Origin: Phanerodontia chrysosporium
Taxonomy: Eukaryota; Basidiomycota; Agaricomycetes; Polyporales; Phanerochaetaceae
Direction of reading: 5' to 3'
DNA: 64,000 bases
Assembly: GCA_001910725.1 (NCBI GenBank)
Contig: MJGA01000010.1
Coordinates: forward strand, 372,001-436,000
The translations under genes were made by a program, and so were the position numbers. The notes beneath the pieces are model-generated. The model saw only the letters and a program-made list of their open reading frames with translations. It ran no database searches and had not been told where the DNA came from. This document shows, one piece after another, positions 12,331-24,546 of the stretch; the stretch's first letter is position 1; each line of letters starts with the position of its first letter.

Positions 12331-12623
12331 CCAACAATTTATCTTTAGTACCGGCGGCTGTGTCAAGGGGAGCCAAAATTTAATTAACGTCAAACTTGTC
12401 ATCTGTCTGGTGGCGCAACCTTCAGCAAGTACGCTTGTGGAAGGGAGTAGTAGACAGGACGGTGAGATCTGACGGCATAAGAGAAGTAATAGCTGTCATC
12501 AATTTTAGGGGCTCATACAACGTTGCCTGTAATGAAACCATGACGAGGGACATGCTAACAGAGCGAAATCCATTCCAACTTACAATAGAGTGTCCAGACA
12601 TACGGGTGATAACACTTATCTTC
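12331..12623. other. Short intergenic region
   Basis: No coding signal was recognised between the kinase relic and the end of the DUF4336 gene. Confidence 0.35.
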
Positions 12624-13786
12624 CTAATCAAGGAACGCTTGGAATGCCTCCACGAAAGCTTCTTTTCCGCGCTCTTCGATGACATCCTGCAGACAGGCGT
12701 CAGGAGGAACGAGTATCACCGGAATGAGAAGAGAACCCACGCCATGGCACGGGATGATGCGCTTGAAATCCCACCCAGCAACCGCCTTGCAGTCTCTCTT
12801 CATGGCTCTTGGATAAAATACGTGAGTCACCGCAGAAGAAGGAAGACGCATACACGTACTCTTTGTCGGTTGCGACGGCCGAAACAAACTTCTTGTGCAG
12901 GCTACTCCACGGGTTGAAGAGATGGCCAATAAGCGGGATGTGACCTGATGACGACGCTTTGGAGTACTAGATGATAGGGGTGTTTTAGCATATCTCGTTA
13001 AGGAGAACCGTACACGACCAACCTGTTCTGTGGGTGGCAAGTTGAAGAGCAAGTCGGCCTCGATTAGCGTCTTGGACGCGGGGTGGAAGAAAGCCACTTC
13101 TTTGTTCTGATGGCCTGAAAAGTACCTGGAGTACAGCTGAGTGAGGCATGCGTAGCGGGCTTGAACGTTTACTGACCGGTGTTGTATCTGCCAAACACAC
13201 GGCGAGGTCATAGTGGGTCACGACAGGGGAAAGGTAGAACATACGTCATTTTCGAAGCCGTACGTGGTACCCTCTGGGTCCTTCCCCAAGCTGAACGTAA
13301 TTGAATAAGCTGAGCGATTGAGATTCGGGTGAAGACGCACATCCGTCGAATGTCAATCCATCTTTCACTTTCTTCTTGATAGCCTCCTCGGGAGCAATGA
13401 GCTTTGCGGTTGGGTATTGCTTCTTGAACTCGCCTATGCGTGAGAAGATTCATTCCTTGCCGAGTCGCCCAAGGCTCTGAAAACTCACCAATGTATAGAT
13501 GATGGACCGCGTCGGCGCCGATGATGTACTTCACGGGCCCAAGGTCGTCCAGCTTTGACTTTGTGGCCTCATTTAAAGGTGTGGAGGCAAGCACCCAAAC
13601 GTCTCCAGATGATAGTTTGATGGCAGTCGACCGTCCGCCTACTGGGACGAGACCGAAACGCGAGAAGGGGCAGGAGAACGTCCAGATGTCTTTTGCTACC
13701 TAGAAACAGGATTGAGACTGAGTGTATGCGCTTTCACAGGCATATTCCGCGTTCACCTCGCGTATTACGGTATTCTGGGAGGTCAT
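12624..13786 (-). CDS. DUF4336 family protein (metallo-beta-lactamase-like fold), nine exons
   Basis: Exons on the minus strand are 13786-13757, 13699-13489, 13433-13337, 13290-13245, 13187-13177, 13125-13023, 12966-12860, 12807-12741 and 12686-12624, giving 244 residues in frame. Conserved DUF4336 segments are visible: TFSCPFSRFG and GGRSTAIKL near the N-terminus, IIGADAVHHLYIGEF, HPASKTLIEADLLFNLP, and RIIPCHG near the C-terminus. Exon 5 is a microexon of 11 bases whose inclusion rebuilds the segment NDIQHRYFSGHQNK. The donor of intron 3 (GTCTTC) is weak but the only one that keeps frame. DUF4336 proteins resemble metallo-hydrolases, but their reaction is unknown. It is single copy here and intact, unlike its neighbours. 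Confidence 0.85.
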
Positions 13787-14165
13787 AGCGAGCGTCGTAC
13801 AGGTGTCGTATGGTGGTCGTGGTTTGCTCCTCGCCAACCGAATGCGGATGACCTCACCTCCTTTCGGCAGCCTCCGTGATCCGCCATCATCTTCGTGGCG
13901 CGGCAAAGCCCGGGGCCTATGTCTCATCCTGCCGCGGCGGCGCCCTCCGACCACTGACCGTCACCGCCCCCAGTCTCCTTCCAACTGTGTCGCGCGATCT
14001 CTTGTTTGTCATACTTTTAACGCTAGACTTTGGGTCATCTTCAGAGGCAACAGGCGTATAAGTAATAACTTTGCTGGCGGTCGTTCTCTCCATCTTGACG
14101 AAGAGTCATAGCCATCCTATAACCCTGCGGGAATCGAGACATTTGTGGTGTGCCATAACGGGTTC
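13787..14165 (+). promoter_or_regulatory. Divergent promoter region of DUF4336 gene and MO-C
   Basis: Contains a 33-bp block (13872-13904) with CTCCGTGATCCGCCATCA then TCTTCGTGGCGCGGC. Parts of it recur upstream of MO-G (28116-28132) and MO-H (30142-30174). TATAAG at 14057-14062 is 104 bases before the MO-C ATG. A regulatory role is inferred from recurrence and position. Confidence 0.45.
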
Positions 14166-15630
14166 ATGGATTCAGCTAGCAAGCTTATTCCCGCTCGGGT
14201 GGGCATAATTGGTGGAGGGCTCGCTGGGCCCGTCATCGCGACACTACTGAAGCTCAAAGGTTATGACCCCGTCATATTCGAGAGACGTGAGACAGTCGCG
14301 GAGGGTGGCATTGGCATTGGGTACGCTTCAGGCCTTCATCTTTTTCCATCTTACACTAACATTGACCACGTAGCGTTCAGCGCAACGGCCTAGAAGTCTT
14401 GCAGCGTATCCCGGGCCTTGTCGAATCGCTGCCGGGGCTCCCACTCGACTACTTTCACTTCTACAGCGTCGTACCCGAGGACAAGTGCGTGCTCGCCGAG
14501 CTCGACGGGCCCAAGCGGCGGCGCGAGGCTGCGGGCGGGCTCGGCACGATCGGCATGCGCCGCAGCGCGCTGCAAGGTGTCCTCGTGGCCGCTGCGGAGC
14601 GCACAGGGGTGCCCATCCGCTGGCGCCATCGCCTCAGTACGCTTGAGCAACGCGAGGCAGACGTGCTTTTGACGTTTGGGGACGGCACGCAGGAGCCTGT
14701 CGGCTTCGTCGTTGGGTGTGATGGCCTGCACAGCGACACACGCAAGGCATTGTTTGGTGAGCAGCCCGCGAACTACACAGGTCTTGCACAGGTGCGTCGT
14801 GCAATTCAACTCAAGGTTTGTGCCAAACGCGCTGTAGACAGGCGGGTACTCGCCGATGCCGGCGCACTTGCGCGGCACGTCCACCGCAATGACCGTATTT
14901 GGCGACGGCGCGCACCTCTTTGCGATCCCTGTCGACGAGGATGGAATGGGCTGGGCGTGCGTAGCCTGCCCCTTCCAAGACCTACTTGACACGACATGCT
15001 GTCTAGTATCACGACTCGCGAGGCAGAAGCGAAGGAGATGTGGCGCACCATGGACGCCGACGCAGCCGAGGCGTTCAAGCAGACCTCGCCCGTCGCACAT
15101 TGGGACTACGGCGTGGGTGAACTCGTGCAAAACGCAACGATGGTCACAAAGGTAGCCTATCTTCCTCTTCCACGCACTGCCGTGTCTGACATGTCCGCAC
15201 CAGTATGGCCTATACGACCGCCCAGAGCTGCCCGCATGGCACAAAGGCCGCGTGGTGCTGATCGGCGACGCCGCACACCCGACAAGTCCGGTGCGGCTCC
15301 CACGTCGTCTCTTGCCTCGCACCACTCTCACACCAGCTCTAGTTCCTCGGGCAGGGCGCGAACCAGGCCTTCGAGGACGCCGCGCTGCTCGTCGACCTGC
15401 TCGAGCAGCACTGCCCGGGCGCGCGCGGGCTCGACACTGCCGCGCTCGACATAGTGTTCCGCGAGCTCGCGGCGGCGCGCGTGCCGCGCACGTCGGAGCT
15501 CGTGCGGCGCTCCCGCGAGCACGGCGAGTCGCGTGTCGTGCACGGCGCGGAGGCGTGCATCGCGCGCAACAACTCGTACCGCAAGCTGCTCGCGGACGAG
15601 ACGCTCATGCGCCAGCGGTTTGGTGCGTGA
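14166..15630 (+). CDS. FAD-dependent monooxygenase MO-C
   Basis: Six exons (14166-14320, 14374-14791, 14838-14956, 15007-15151, 15204-15290, 15343-15630) give 403 residues in one frame. The start at ATG 14166 gives MDSASK, an N-terminus a few residues longer than in paralogs. The Rossmann motif is GGGLAGP, then GCDGLHSDT and GDAAHPTSP. The last exon is very GC-rich. All catalytic-fold motifs are intact, so it probably encodes a working flavoenzyme; the substrate is unknown. It is convergent with MO-D, with stop codons only about 175 bases apart. Confidence 0.91.
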
Positions 15631-15804
15631 GTGTTTGCGTCGAACTGTTGGATGGATGTCTTGCATAAACACCTTTGACACGGCTGTCTACGACGACTGG
15701 TACGAGCAACACGTCATATTCTCATTCTGGCATATCCTTTCGAGCACGGTAACCCGGCTAGGCACGCCCGACGGCACTTTCTACATTCCTCCAAACGCAG
15801 GCGT

Positions 15805-17262
15805 TCAAACTCCAAAGCGCGCCTTCAGATTCGCAGGGTCAGCGCACATCTCGCGGTAGACGTTGTTGCGCCTGATGCACGCCTCGACACCGGAGGTAAC
15901 GCGGAGCTCGCCCTGCGCGCGCGCCTGCTTGACGAGCGCGACCGTGCGCGGGAGGCGTATGCCCACGAGCTCGGTGAAGGCGGCCGAGAGCGTGGCCAGC
16001 GACGGGGGCTCCGCGGAGGGGTTGTGCTTCTCGAGGAGGTCGATGAGCGTCGCCGCGTCCTCGTATGCTTGGTTCGCTCCCTGTCCGAGATGCTATGCTT
16101 GACGTGTCAGTGCAGGCAGCATGGCGCGGAGGGAGCGTCGCACCGGGCTGGTGGGGTGTGCGGCGTCGCCGATGAGCACGACACGGCCCTTGAACCAGGT
16201 CTCTAGCTCGGGGCGGTCGTAGATGCCGTACTTTCGGACTGTCATTCAGGATCATGCATAGAGAGCAGGCTAAGAGGCGTACACGGATGATCTTGACGCT
16301 GCTCTTGACGAGCTCGCCAATGCCGAAGGGCCATTCGCTGAACTTGGAGGTCTTCTTGAAATGCTCGGCGGTTTCTTCGTCGATTGACTTCCAATCTTCC
16401 TTAGCTTCAGGCTCACTCTGGGATATGCTGGGTCATTTCTTTGCATCAGCATAGGGTAGGTGTAGGCATACAGTGGGCAACTGACGCCCAGACCATTTCG
16501 TCGTCGTTCATAGGGACGAGAATCATGTGTGAACCATTGCCGAATATATCCGCAGGAGCACGCTTTCCCTTCCAAAATTCGGGTGTAGGCGACAACCCTC
16601 CCCACTGACAGCCGCCATCATCAGCCCGACCTATCTCTGCAAGGGGTTTATTAGCGTACCTGGGACACACCCGTGTAGTCGGCAGGGGTTTCTCCAAAGA
16701 GGCATCCACGGGTACCGCTGTGCAGACCATCGCAGCCTATGACGAAGCTGAACGTCTCTTTGGTGCCATTCTTAAACAGCACGGTAACGCCCTCCGTATC
16801 CTGCTGGAGCGCGTCGAGCTTGTGGCCGAAGAAGACAGGCACGCCGAGCTTCTGCGCGTGCGCGACGAGCCGCTGGTGCAGGAGCGGGCGGCGTACGCCC
16901 ATCGTGCCGTGCCCGGTCGCCTCGCGCAGCCGGCGCGGGTGGTCGCTCACGCCGAGCAGGGCAGTGTCCTCAGATAGCACCGAGTAGAAGTGGAACTCGT
17001 CGGCCTCGTACCCGCCGATATGCTCGAGGAGGCCCGGGATCCGCGCGAGCACCGCCTGGCCGTTGTTCTGGATGCTGGCGGGGACGGTCAACCTATGTGT
17101 GTGCGTGGGCGATGGAAGTGCGCACCCGATGCCGAGTCCTGCGTCCGACGGCGCGTCGAGTCGTTCGTAGAGCACGGGGTCGTACCCCTTCTGCTTGAGG
17201 AACATGGCCATGATGGGGCCTGAGACGCCTGCGCCAATAACGCCAACACGAGCGGGAGCCAT
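15805..17262 (-). CDS. FAD-dependent monooxygenase MO-D
   Basis: Six minus-strand exons (17262-17126, 17074-16660, 16604-16486, 16427-16283, 16230-16144, 16092-15805) give 396 residues with no frame break. The start MAPARVGVIGAG matches MO-A and MO-G. Rossmann motif GAGVSGP, DG motif GCDGLHSGT and GD motif GDAAHPTSP are all present. It groups with MO-A and MO-E: they share FLKQKGYDP-type N-termini and LARIPGLLEHI-like segments. Exon lengths 137, 415, 119, 145, 87 and 288 fit the family. Probably functional; substrate unknown. Confidence 0.92.
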
Positions 17263-18029
17263 CTGAGCGAATTGGGAGTGAGCAGGCTCAGTACTGAGTC
17301 TTGTAAGAAAAACCCTTACCCTTGCAGGACAGCTTAAGTACCCTTCGCTTCTTGAGTGCGCAGTACTACACACGCCCAGCGTCCATGTCCAACGGCCACT
17401 GCTCTTTGCGACAGCGGTAGCTGCAGGAGTACGCGGAGACACAAACGCAGTACGGCTATGCTGCTGGGCAATATCTTCCGCGCGTGGGAAGTGCTATAAT
17501 TATAGCTTCATCATTGATCGTGGTTATTGACGTCGACGGCCTCCCTGTAAGCTGTGTCGCCGACTCAGGGACGCCTGCCTATCTTGACCGCTAGCATGAT
17601 CACGTTCCGTGCGTATGACAAGGAGGGGCATCAGCGGTAACACGACGGAGTGCGTTGATATAGCGTACGTGATGGCGGGAGGAGGCGCGTCGCTAGGAAG
17701 ATAGGATTTCATGGAGTCTGCGCCACCATCGACTTTTAGGCTGAAACGTACGCGTAGCCCAAGTATATGCAGGGAAGAAGATCCAGCATGTAAACTTACA
17801 GGGTTATTGTTCTGAATCATCGCACCTGAGGGACAGGTCACGAAGGAAGCAGCCCATCTTGCATCCTTACTGTCTACCAGGCGTTCCAGGTATCTTGCGC
17901 CTGTGACGAGTGCTTGCGCCGTGAAGAATTGTCTCTCGAATAGATCTGTCGAGAGGCAATTTCATTTTTAACCCAGACATAGTAGCATGCTATTTTACAC
18001 GTCAGCACGGCGGAGGGCACCGTCACGCA
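17263..18029. other. Intergenic region between MO-D start and MO-E end
   Basis: No gene was recognised in 0.77 kb. It should hold the MO-D promoter. None of the motifs seen before other copies were found. Confidence 0.4.
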
Positions 18030-19484
18030 TCACGAAACACCGAAGCGCGCCTTGAGCTTTGTCTCGTCCTTGCACATCTCCGATAGAACTCGTTCCGTGC
18101 CAGAGCCTCCGGGCCTGCTGCAACGCGGCCTCGCCTTGCTTGCGCGCCCCCTTTGCCAGCTCCGAAGTGCGCGGGATCCGCGCCGTCTCGAGCTCGGTGA
18201 AGACTTGATGCAATGTGGCAGTAGAAGGCGAGTCTGTGGGCTGAGAATATTTCTCGAGGAGCTCGACCAACATGCCGATGTCCTCGAAGGCCTGGTTGGC
18301 GCCTTGCCCGTAGTTCTGCGTTTAGACGACACTGAGCGATTGCGATAGAGAAGATGCAGGCAGACGCACGGTACTAGAAGGGTGTGCAGCGTCCCCAATG
18401 AGGAGAACGCGGTCCTTGTGCCATGTCTTTAATTCGGGTCGGTCGTAGATGCCATACTACAAGGCATGCTCAGCGGATCGACATCTCACGCCATGTGTCA
18501 ACTCACCCTAATTAGTCGAGTGCAGTTCTTCACAGCTTCACCCGCTCCGAAGCCCCATTCGCTAAAATGTGACTTCTTGAATTCTTCCATAGTTGCCTGA
18601 TCAGTGGCTTTCCAAGTTTCTCTGGACTCCTGTTCGCGGACAGCGATCCTTTAGAGAGTTTCGTTTGAGTAAGGAACACTGTGATTCGAGCCAGAACTCA
18701 CGCCCAGAATCCATTGGTGTCGTCAAGTGGGATGAGGATCATATGCGCGCCATCGCCATAGATATCGTAGATTACGTGTTTACCACGGTATTCCTCAGGC
18801 AAGAGCCCTGAACCGCCCCACTGATTATTTTCGACACGTGTTAATGTCATGCTCACACCAACGCGGAGTGGAAGGAAGCAACTCACGTGAGCCACGCCCG
18901 TGTAGTCCGCCGGCTGCTCTCCGAACAGGCAGACTCGTGTCTTGCTATGGAGCCCATCACAGCCGACGACAAAGCTGAATGCGTCCTTGGACCCGTTGGT
19001 GAAGGTGGCGACCACTCCTTCTTGCGACTGGTCGAGGCTCTCGAGCTTGTGCCCCAGCGAATCTCGACACCGAGGTTTTGAGCGTAATCGACCAGACGTT
19101 GCTGAAGCTGCTGGCGCCGGAAACAGTAGTTTCCGAATCCGTTGCGCTGCTTGAGCTTCCTGGCATGATCCGTCGTCCCGAGCAGGCCTTCGTCGCCGGG
19201 CACCACCGAATAGATGTGCAGCTCTTCGATCTCCCAGCCGCCGATATACTCGATGAGACCAGGGATCTTTGAGAGCACTCGAAGACCGTTGCCTGCTAGG
19301 CTGCAAAATATGAGCATGGGACGGGAAGACGAATAACAGGTACGTACCCAATGCCGTTCCCTGCGTCAGGCACCGTGTCGGTGCGTTCGAAGACGATGGG
19401 CTCATAGCCCTTCTGTTTGAGCAGCATGCCCAGCACAGGACCTGAGATGCCGGCACCTATGACGCCAACTCGTGTGGGGCTCAT
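18030..19484 (-). pseudogene. FAD-dependent monooxygenase MO-E, frameshifted
   Basis: All six exons are recognisable (19484-19348, 19300-18887, 18820-18702, 18648-18507, 18456-18370, and a last exon from about 18315 to 18030), with proper splice sites. Three one-base losses break the frame. One is in exon 2 near 19051-19056, where EIRWG-HKLES would continue after TGGGGCAC. The other two are in exon 6 near 18121-18127 and 18084-18090. Between the breaks the protein is well conserved: GAGISGP, GCDGLHSKT and GDAAHPSST. It is either a young pseudogene or affected by sequencing errors; one of the indels falls in a G run. Confidence 0.85.
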
Positions 19485-20477
19485 GACGGTGGATATTCCG
19501 CGCGAGTGGACGGTGGCTGGTAGAGACTGAGGTTGTCGCGACTCTGTACCAGCGGACCCTTTAAGTATGCAACCCACGGCCCCCTGTTGCGGTGGGAAAG
19601 GCTAGCAAACATCAAGTCGAAGCTACCAATCGGACTTCTGGTGCGGCAGAATCTTTGAGACATCTGGTCTGCCGTATATCATACGAGGTCACAACGCTGC
19701 ACAGCCGAGAGTACGTCCGCAAAGCGGGTTCTGCTCTGGCAACTTGGTATCAGTATAGGCCTGATTTGGCTGTCACTCTGAGTATATTCGGGTATTTAGC
19801 ATAAAAGCACGAGTGATGGTTGCACATAGCTCTGATCCACCATTCCAGGTCGCGCAAGGGCTCGCGGTTCAGGTCAAAAGAGAGTGAAGGGTCGCAGTTG
19901 GAATGCAAGTTCACCGACGAGCGCTCCGGGAGCGGTCAGCGAGTTTATCTTATCTTATCGCTTATGTAAGCTTCCCATCTTCAGGAAAAACCGACCTCCG
20001 TCTAAGGCTCTACCAACTGACACCGCTGCATCGTAGACACGAGCGTATGTTCGGATGTCATGATTATGGTCCGAGTCTCAACTACATTGTGTCTGCGCTT
20101 CTAAGAGGACGACAAGTCCCAATCCAACTTTCTTATCGCGGAGTCGCGGACGTTCATCTGCGAAATCACCCACAAAACGTCAACGCGAGCACACCATTTT
20201 AACTTACTGACATCGTATGTACCGATGCTGGTTATAGGACCCTGGTGAGTCTTCATAAAAATCCCGACTGTTGTTTATGTAAGCGGAACAGGCGGAATCT
20301 TTACTCACTACGCTGACACTCTCCCGCCGCCGTCCATAAACAGCACGGCGATGCACCGTAAATGGGCAGCAGCAAACTCTCGTAGAGAGTCAGTATATAT
20401 GGCGTAGGATGGCCAGACGATGAGTACGGTCCTCTTCCCTCTACTTCGTCAGTGCTACCTCCCCCTGCTAACGAAGC
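19485..20477. promoter_or_regulatory. Divergent promoter region of MO-E and MO-F with bZIP-like sites
   Basis: TTATGTAA occurs at 19962-19969 and 20275-20282; the latter extends to TTATGTAAGCGG, shared with the MO-B promoter. TATATAT at 20394-20400 lies 78 bases before the MO-F ATG. No gene was recognised in this kilobase. Confidence 0.45.
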
Positions 20478-21925
20478 ATGGCCCCTACAACAGTGGGCAT
20501 CATCGGAGCAGGCCTCGCGGGCCCTGTGATTGCAGTTCTGCTCAAAATGCAAGGCTACGACCCTATTATATTCGAGCGACTGGATGCCCCTTCTGAAGGC
20601 GGTATAGGGCTTGGGTGCGTCTACTTCAAACTGCCAGTTGTTCATACCTGAAATGGCCATCGCTCATGGTGTTGCAGCTTACGGCGCAATGGCCTCGAGG
20701 TGTTGCAGCGCATTTCAGGCCTTTTGGACTCGCTCGTCGGGCGTGTAATAGACTACTGGTGCTTCTACTAGCGTTCTCCCAGAAGACAAGGGCCTATTCG
20801 CCGAGGTCGATGTCTCGAAATGGCGGACTGACGGGAAAGCTGGTCCTGGCATGCTCAGCGTTCGACGGAGCGCACTACAACGTACGCTTGTGGATGCCGC
20901 AAGCCGTGCAGACGTACCTATCCGGTGGGGACACCACCTCAGTAGGCTTGAGCAGCGCGAGAACGACGTGCAGCTGACGTTCGCGAACGGCGCTCACGAG
21001 GTGGTCAGCTTCGTCGTCGGGTGCGACGGTCTGCACAGCAATACTCGGAAAGCTCTCTTTGGCGAGCAGCCAGCTGATTTTACAGGCCTCGTGCAAGTAT
21101 GTATCGTCGCTTTTCTTCTCTGGCTCTTCTTACAGAATCGACAGGTTGGCGGGTACGCCCCGCTTCCGGAACGCTTAACAGCGAAGTCTGTCGCGCTGAG
21201 CCTGTTTGGCGATGGCATGCATATGCTTGCATTCCCCGTAGACGAGCAGACTCTGGGCTGGGCGTCAGTGACTTTCCTCTCCGTGCTCACGTCCGCTCAT
21301 CTCTCCCGCAGAATCACTACCCGCGAGCCTGAAGCGAAGGAGACGTGGCGCGCAATGAATACCGCAGCAGTTCAAGAGTTCAAGAGAACTTCGCCTGCCG
21401 CGCAGTGGGATTTTGGCGGTGGTGAGATCATCCGGACGGCGACCACTATAATCAAGGTTGGTCTCATGTCGTTTCCGACATTCCCACTCGCGCTAACGGC
21501 CTATAGTATGGGTTGTATGACCGGCCAGAACTCCCCACCTGGCATAAGGGCCGCGTTATCCTCATCGGCGACGCCGCACACCCGACGAGCCCGGTACGTC
21601 ACCCGCGCATCCTCCGCCACCCGCAGCTGACATCCGGACCAGCACCTTGGCAGGGCGCGAACCTGTCCTTCGAGGACGCCGGGATGCTCGCCGACCTCCT
21701 CGCAGCGCAGTGCTCTCCGACCGAGCAGCTTACGACGGAAGGGCTCGACAGGGTCTTCACGGAGTTCGAAAAGGTCCGCATCCCACGCACGGCAGAAATG
21801 GTCAGGAAGGCGCGCGCGCAGGGCGAGACCCGCGTCGTGCACGGTGTGCAGGCATGCATCGAGCGCAACAACTGGTACCGCAAGATGCTCGCGGACGAAA
21901 CTTGATGCGCCAGCGGTTCGGCTGA
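20478..21925 (+). pseudogene. FAD-dependent monooxygenase MO-F, frameshifted
   Basis: Six exons are recognisable (20478-20614, 20678-21096, 21145-21263, 21312-21456, 21507-21593, 21643-21925). An extra T at about 20769 in exon 2 turns the conserved FYSVLPED segment into an immediate TAG. In the last exon one base is missing in CACCTTGG-CAGGG at the start. Another is missing near 21903, giving TGA just before the conserved LMRQRFG end. The final intron has a length and sequence that read open if retained, which would bypass the second lesion. Otherwise the motifs GAGLAGP, GCDGLHSNT and GDAAHPTSP are kept. It is closest to MO-B and to the 3' fragment at 2925-3258. Confidence 0.85.
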
Positions 21926-22039
21926 GTTTCTCGAATGTATAAGCCGGTAGATGCAAGGTCATATAGATGTCATGTACTACATACAGCAACAAGGCGTGTC
22001 TTTCTCCACTCGCTCAGCAACTTAGTGACATGTTCGCCT

Positions 22040-23755
22040 TCAGTGGTTCGCCCGTAGGTCGCTATAATATTCGTCAGTATATACGATCAGCTTAAAGTCC
22101 AGGACGTACACAGTGTCCAAGAGCGCAGTGTCCTCCAGCAGCAAGCTTCGTATCTCCCGTTCTACAGGCTGGATGCGGGCGTACACACCAGCTGAGGCTC
22201 CGACCGCCGGGAAAACGGTAACAACGAATCGAGCGACACGTGCGCGCTCCCAGCCTTCAGACAAGTAGGAGTCTGTGAGGTGAAGCTCGCTCATGTTCGC
22301 GTGCGCTATCGGAACCTCAGCATCATATACCGGTGCGAACGGGGCAATTTCTCCGCTGACATGGACGGCGAGGTGGTGGAGCAATGGACAGTGTTGCGCG
22401 AACGGATAGAGGTCTTCAATGCAGATCGATGGACGAAAAAGATTATCCGCTTCTGAGTAAGTCCAAGGGTCACTGCCTGCCAGGGTAAGGTGCTGCATGT
22501 GTGGCCATGCTGAAGCCATTCGCGGGATATGCCTAGGCTGCATGTCTACGCATGGACAGTCGATCTCGAGACTCTCCAGGAGGAACAAGGCAGTGAGGGG
22601 CAATAGGGATTCGGAAGAGATTACGGTGTTTAGACCGAGCTCAGATCCGTCTCCTGTGAGCCTGAGTGCCAGCTTCCGGATGCTGATCAGCCCCGCTACA
22701 GATTCTATCAGCAAATTGAGGCTGAACACAGAGGGTTGCGGGAGCAGGACCCTTTGCCAATAACGGCTGACGATGAGTTCGACGTTTCTGACACAAGGCA
22801 TGTACGCTATGTGCAGGAAGGCTTGTAGATGTTCAACTGGGGATTCCAGAGAGAGTGTGGTGAGATCCGCAAAAGCAAGCGAGCGCAATGGCCGGATGTC
22901 ATTGACATGGATAATGGGCAGGGACAACTGGAGACGCAGGCTACGAAGACGTCTAGAGGAGGCTAGGACGACGAGTGTAGACGGGAGGATGGGTGTATGC
23001 GTCGTAAGGTCTTTCAGCTTAGTACAAAGTTCCAGAAGGGTCGCTTGCTGGTGTTGAGTGGCAGCTGAGGTTCGTCCACGTGGAAAGGTGATTATAAGGG
23101 TGTTCAATGATGTGGCGCACATGCCTAGTCTCTGGAATATTTTGCCCATGGTCTCCTCAGGGGAATTTTCGACGTGGCAGGAGCCTAGTTCCGGTCGAAG
23201 AAACAGGTCTAGATATGGCTCGAAGAGTTCGTGTATGGTAAGCTCTTGGAGCCTAGGGAAAATACACTGCCCGTGGAAGCGGTGTCGAAGTGCTTCCAGG
23301 TAGCTGGTTGCGGCCTGATTAGATTCCGAGAAAGCAAGGCTGTAGTTGTCCACATGCATCTCAGAAAGAGATATACTCTTCACACGTCTCGCGTGGTGGG
23401 AAAATCGGGTCCATTCGTGAGGTAACAGTGCTCTTGTGACTCCAGAGCACTAATGCGGCGGTGCGCGGTTCATCAAACACTGGCAGAACATGGTCAAAGC
23501 CAGTAGGCTCACCAAAGAAGGTGTATAGTCAGGGCATTCCAGGTATACCCATGATCGCTTCGTATTGATAGCGTCCGTAGGTAAGCAGAGCAACAACTTC
23601 TCGATGGCGAAGGGCGTGTGCGCCCACAGTGCATCCATAGCGGGTTCATAGAATGCACGGCAAACACGCCCTAGACGGGCCAGATCTGCCTCGGAGCTGC
23701 TGCATGAATGAACGACTTGTTCAAGAATCTCGTCGATGTGAAGGCAGGGGTGCAT
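22040..23755 (-). CDS. F-box protein with LRR-like C-terminal region, copy 1
   Basis: Two exons (23755-23513 and 23449-22040) give 550 residues in frame. Residues about 1-50 form an F-box-like segment (IDEIL..., LGRVCRAFYEPAMDALW). After it come HEWTRFSHHARRVKS and a long leucine-rich region with imperfect repeats. Near the C-terminus is the family signature RPSICIEDLYPFAQHCPLL. F-box proteins usually act as substrate adaptors in SCF ubiquitin ligases; the target is unknown. This is the intact member of a local family with copies at 25914, 31998 and 40679. Large F-box families are typical of Agaricomycetes. Confidence 0.82.
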
Positions 23756-23861
23756 GGGGGGTGAAGCTGAAGCTGAAGATTGGAAGTCGAGGAGCGATCG
23801 GATTCATGGGAGAACGCCGACAACAGTAGTATCCGGGGTCCCAAGAGCGTGAGAAGACCAA

Positions 23862-24546
23862 TCAGACAGTCCGGAATGTAGAGGCTGCAGGCCGGATGTT
23901 GAACTTGCTCAGCTTTGGTGCACACATGTCTACCTTCGGAAGAACCAGCACGATGTGCCACGCAGCGAAGTATCTGAGAAAATAGGCGGAGAGATATGGG
24001 TGGATAAAACTATCGAAGAATTCATCGTTAACCTCGTCGAGCGTGAATTCGAGTCGGTGTCTTGGAAGCACAAGCTATTCTTTTGAAGTGACGATGCATA
24101 ATCTCAAGGTAAGACACTAAGGGAGCGAATGGATCGTGTCCTTGTTCGGGCACGGTAGCTGGAAGATTATCAATTTCACGCTCCGCACACGCTTTGCATG
24201 CTGCAGGAACCTGTTCCATTCGGGAGAAGACGGTGACCTTCTGAAACCGCAGCCCCTGATGGTCGTCGATACACGTCAGCCAGTGAGTGGCTCAGATGGT
24301 ATCGGTATGCTCACTCACCAGAACAGTCCTGTACACCCAGTGTTGATTTCAGACAGAAGCTCACAGTTTGAATTGCGTCTTCGGGAGACACAAGAGCAAC
24401 TTCTCCATTGCATACGGCGTGCAGGCCAGGCAAGAATGCATGATTGGCCCGGCCGAAGGGTTGTGGGAATTCACGTTCACGTTCAATTCGGGATTGCCAT
24501 CAGTCGCATGTGTCCGAGGTCTCCGCCTTCCGTTGCCAGAGTCCAC
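23862..24546 (-). pseudogene. F-box gene relic
   Basis: Scattered pieces of the same F-box family on the minus strand. ACTPYAMEKLLLCLP near 24400 matches the end of the F-box segment of copy 1. EQGHDPF with YLEIMHRHFKR lies near 24100. TLDEVNDEFFDSFIHPYLS lies near 24010. No continuous frame joins them. The 17-base string around EQGHDPF (24128-24144) recurs at 27596-27612. Confidence 0.6.
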
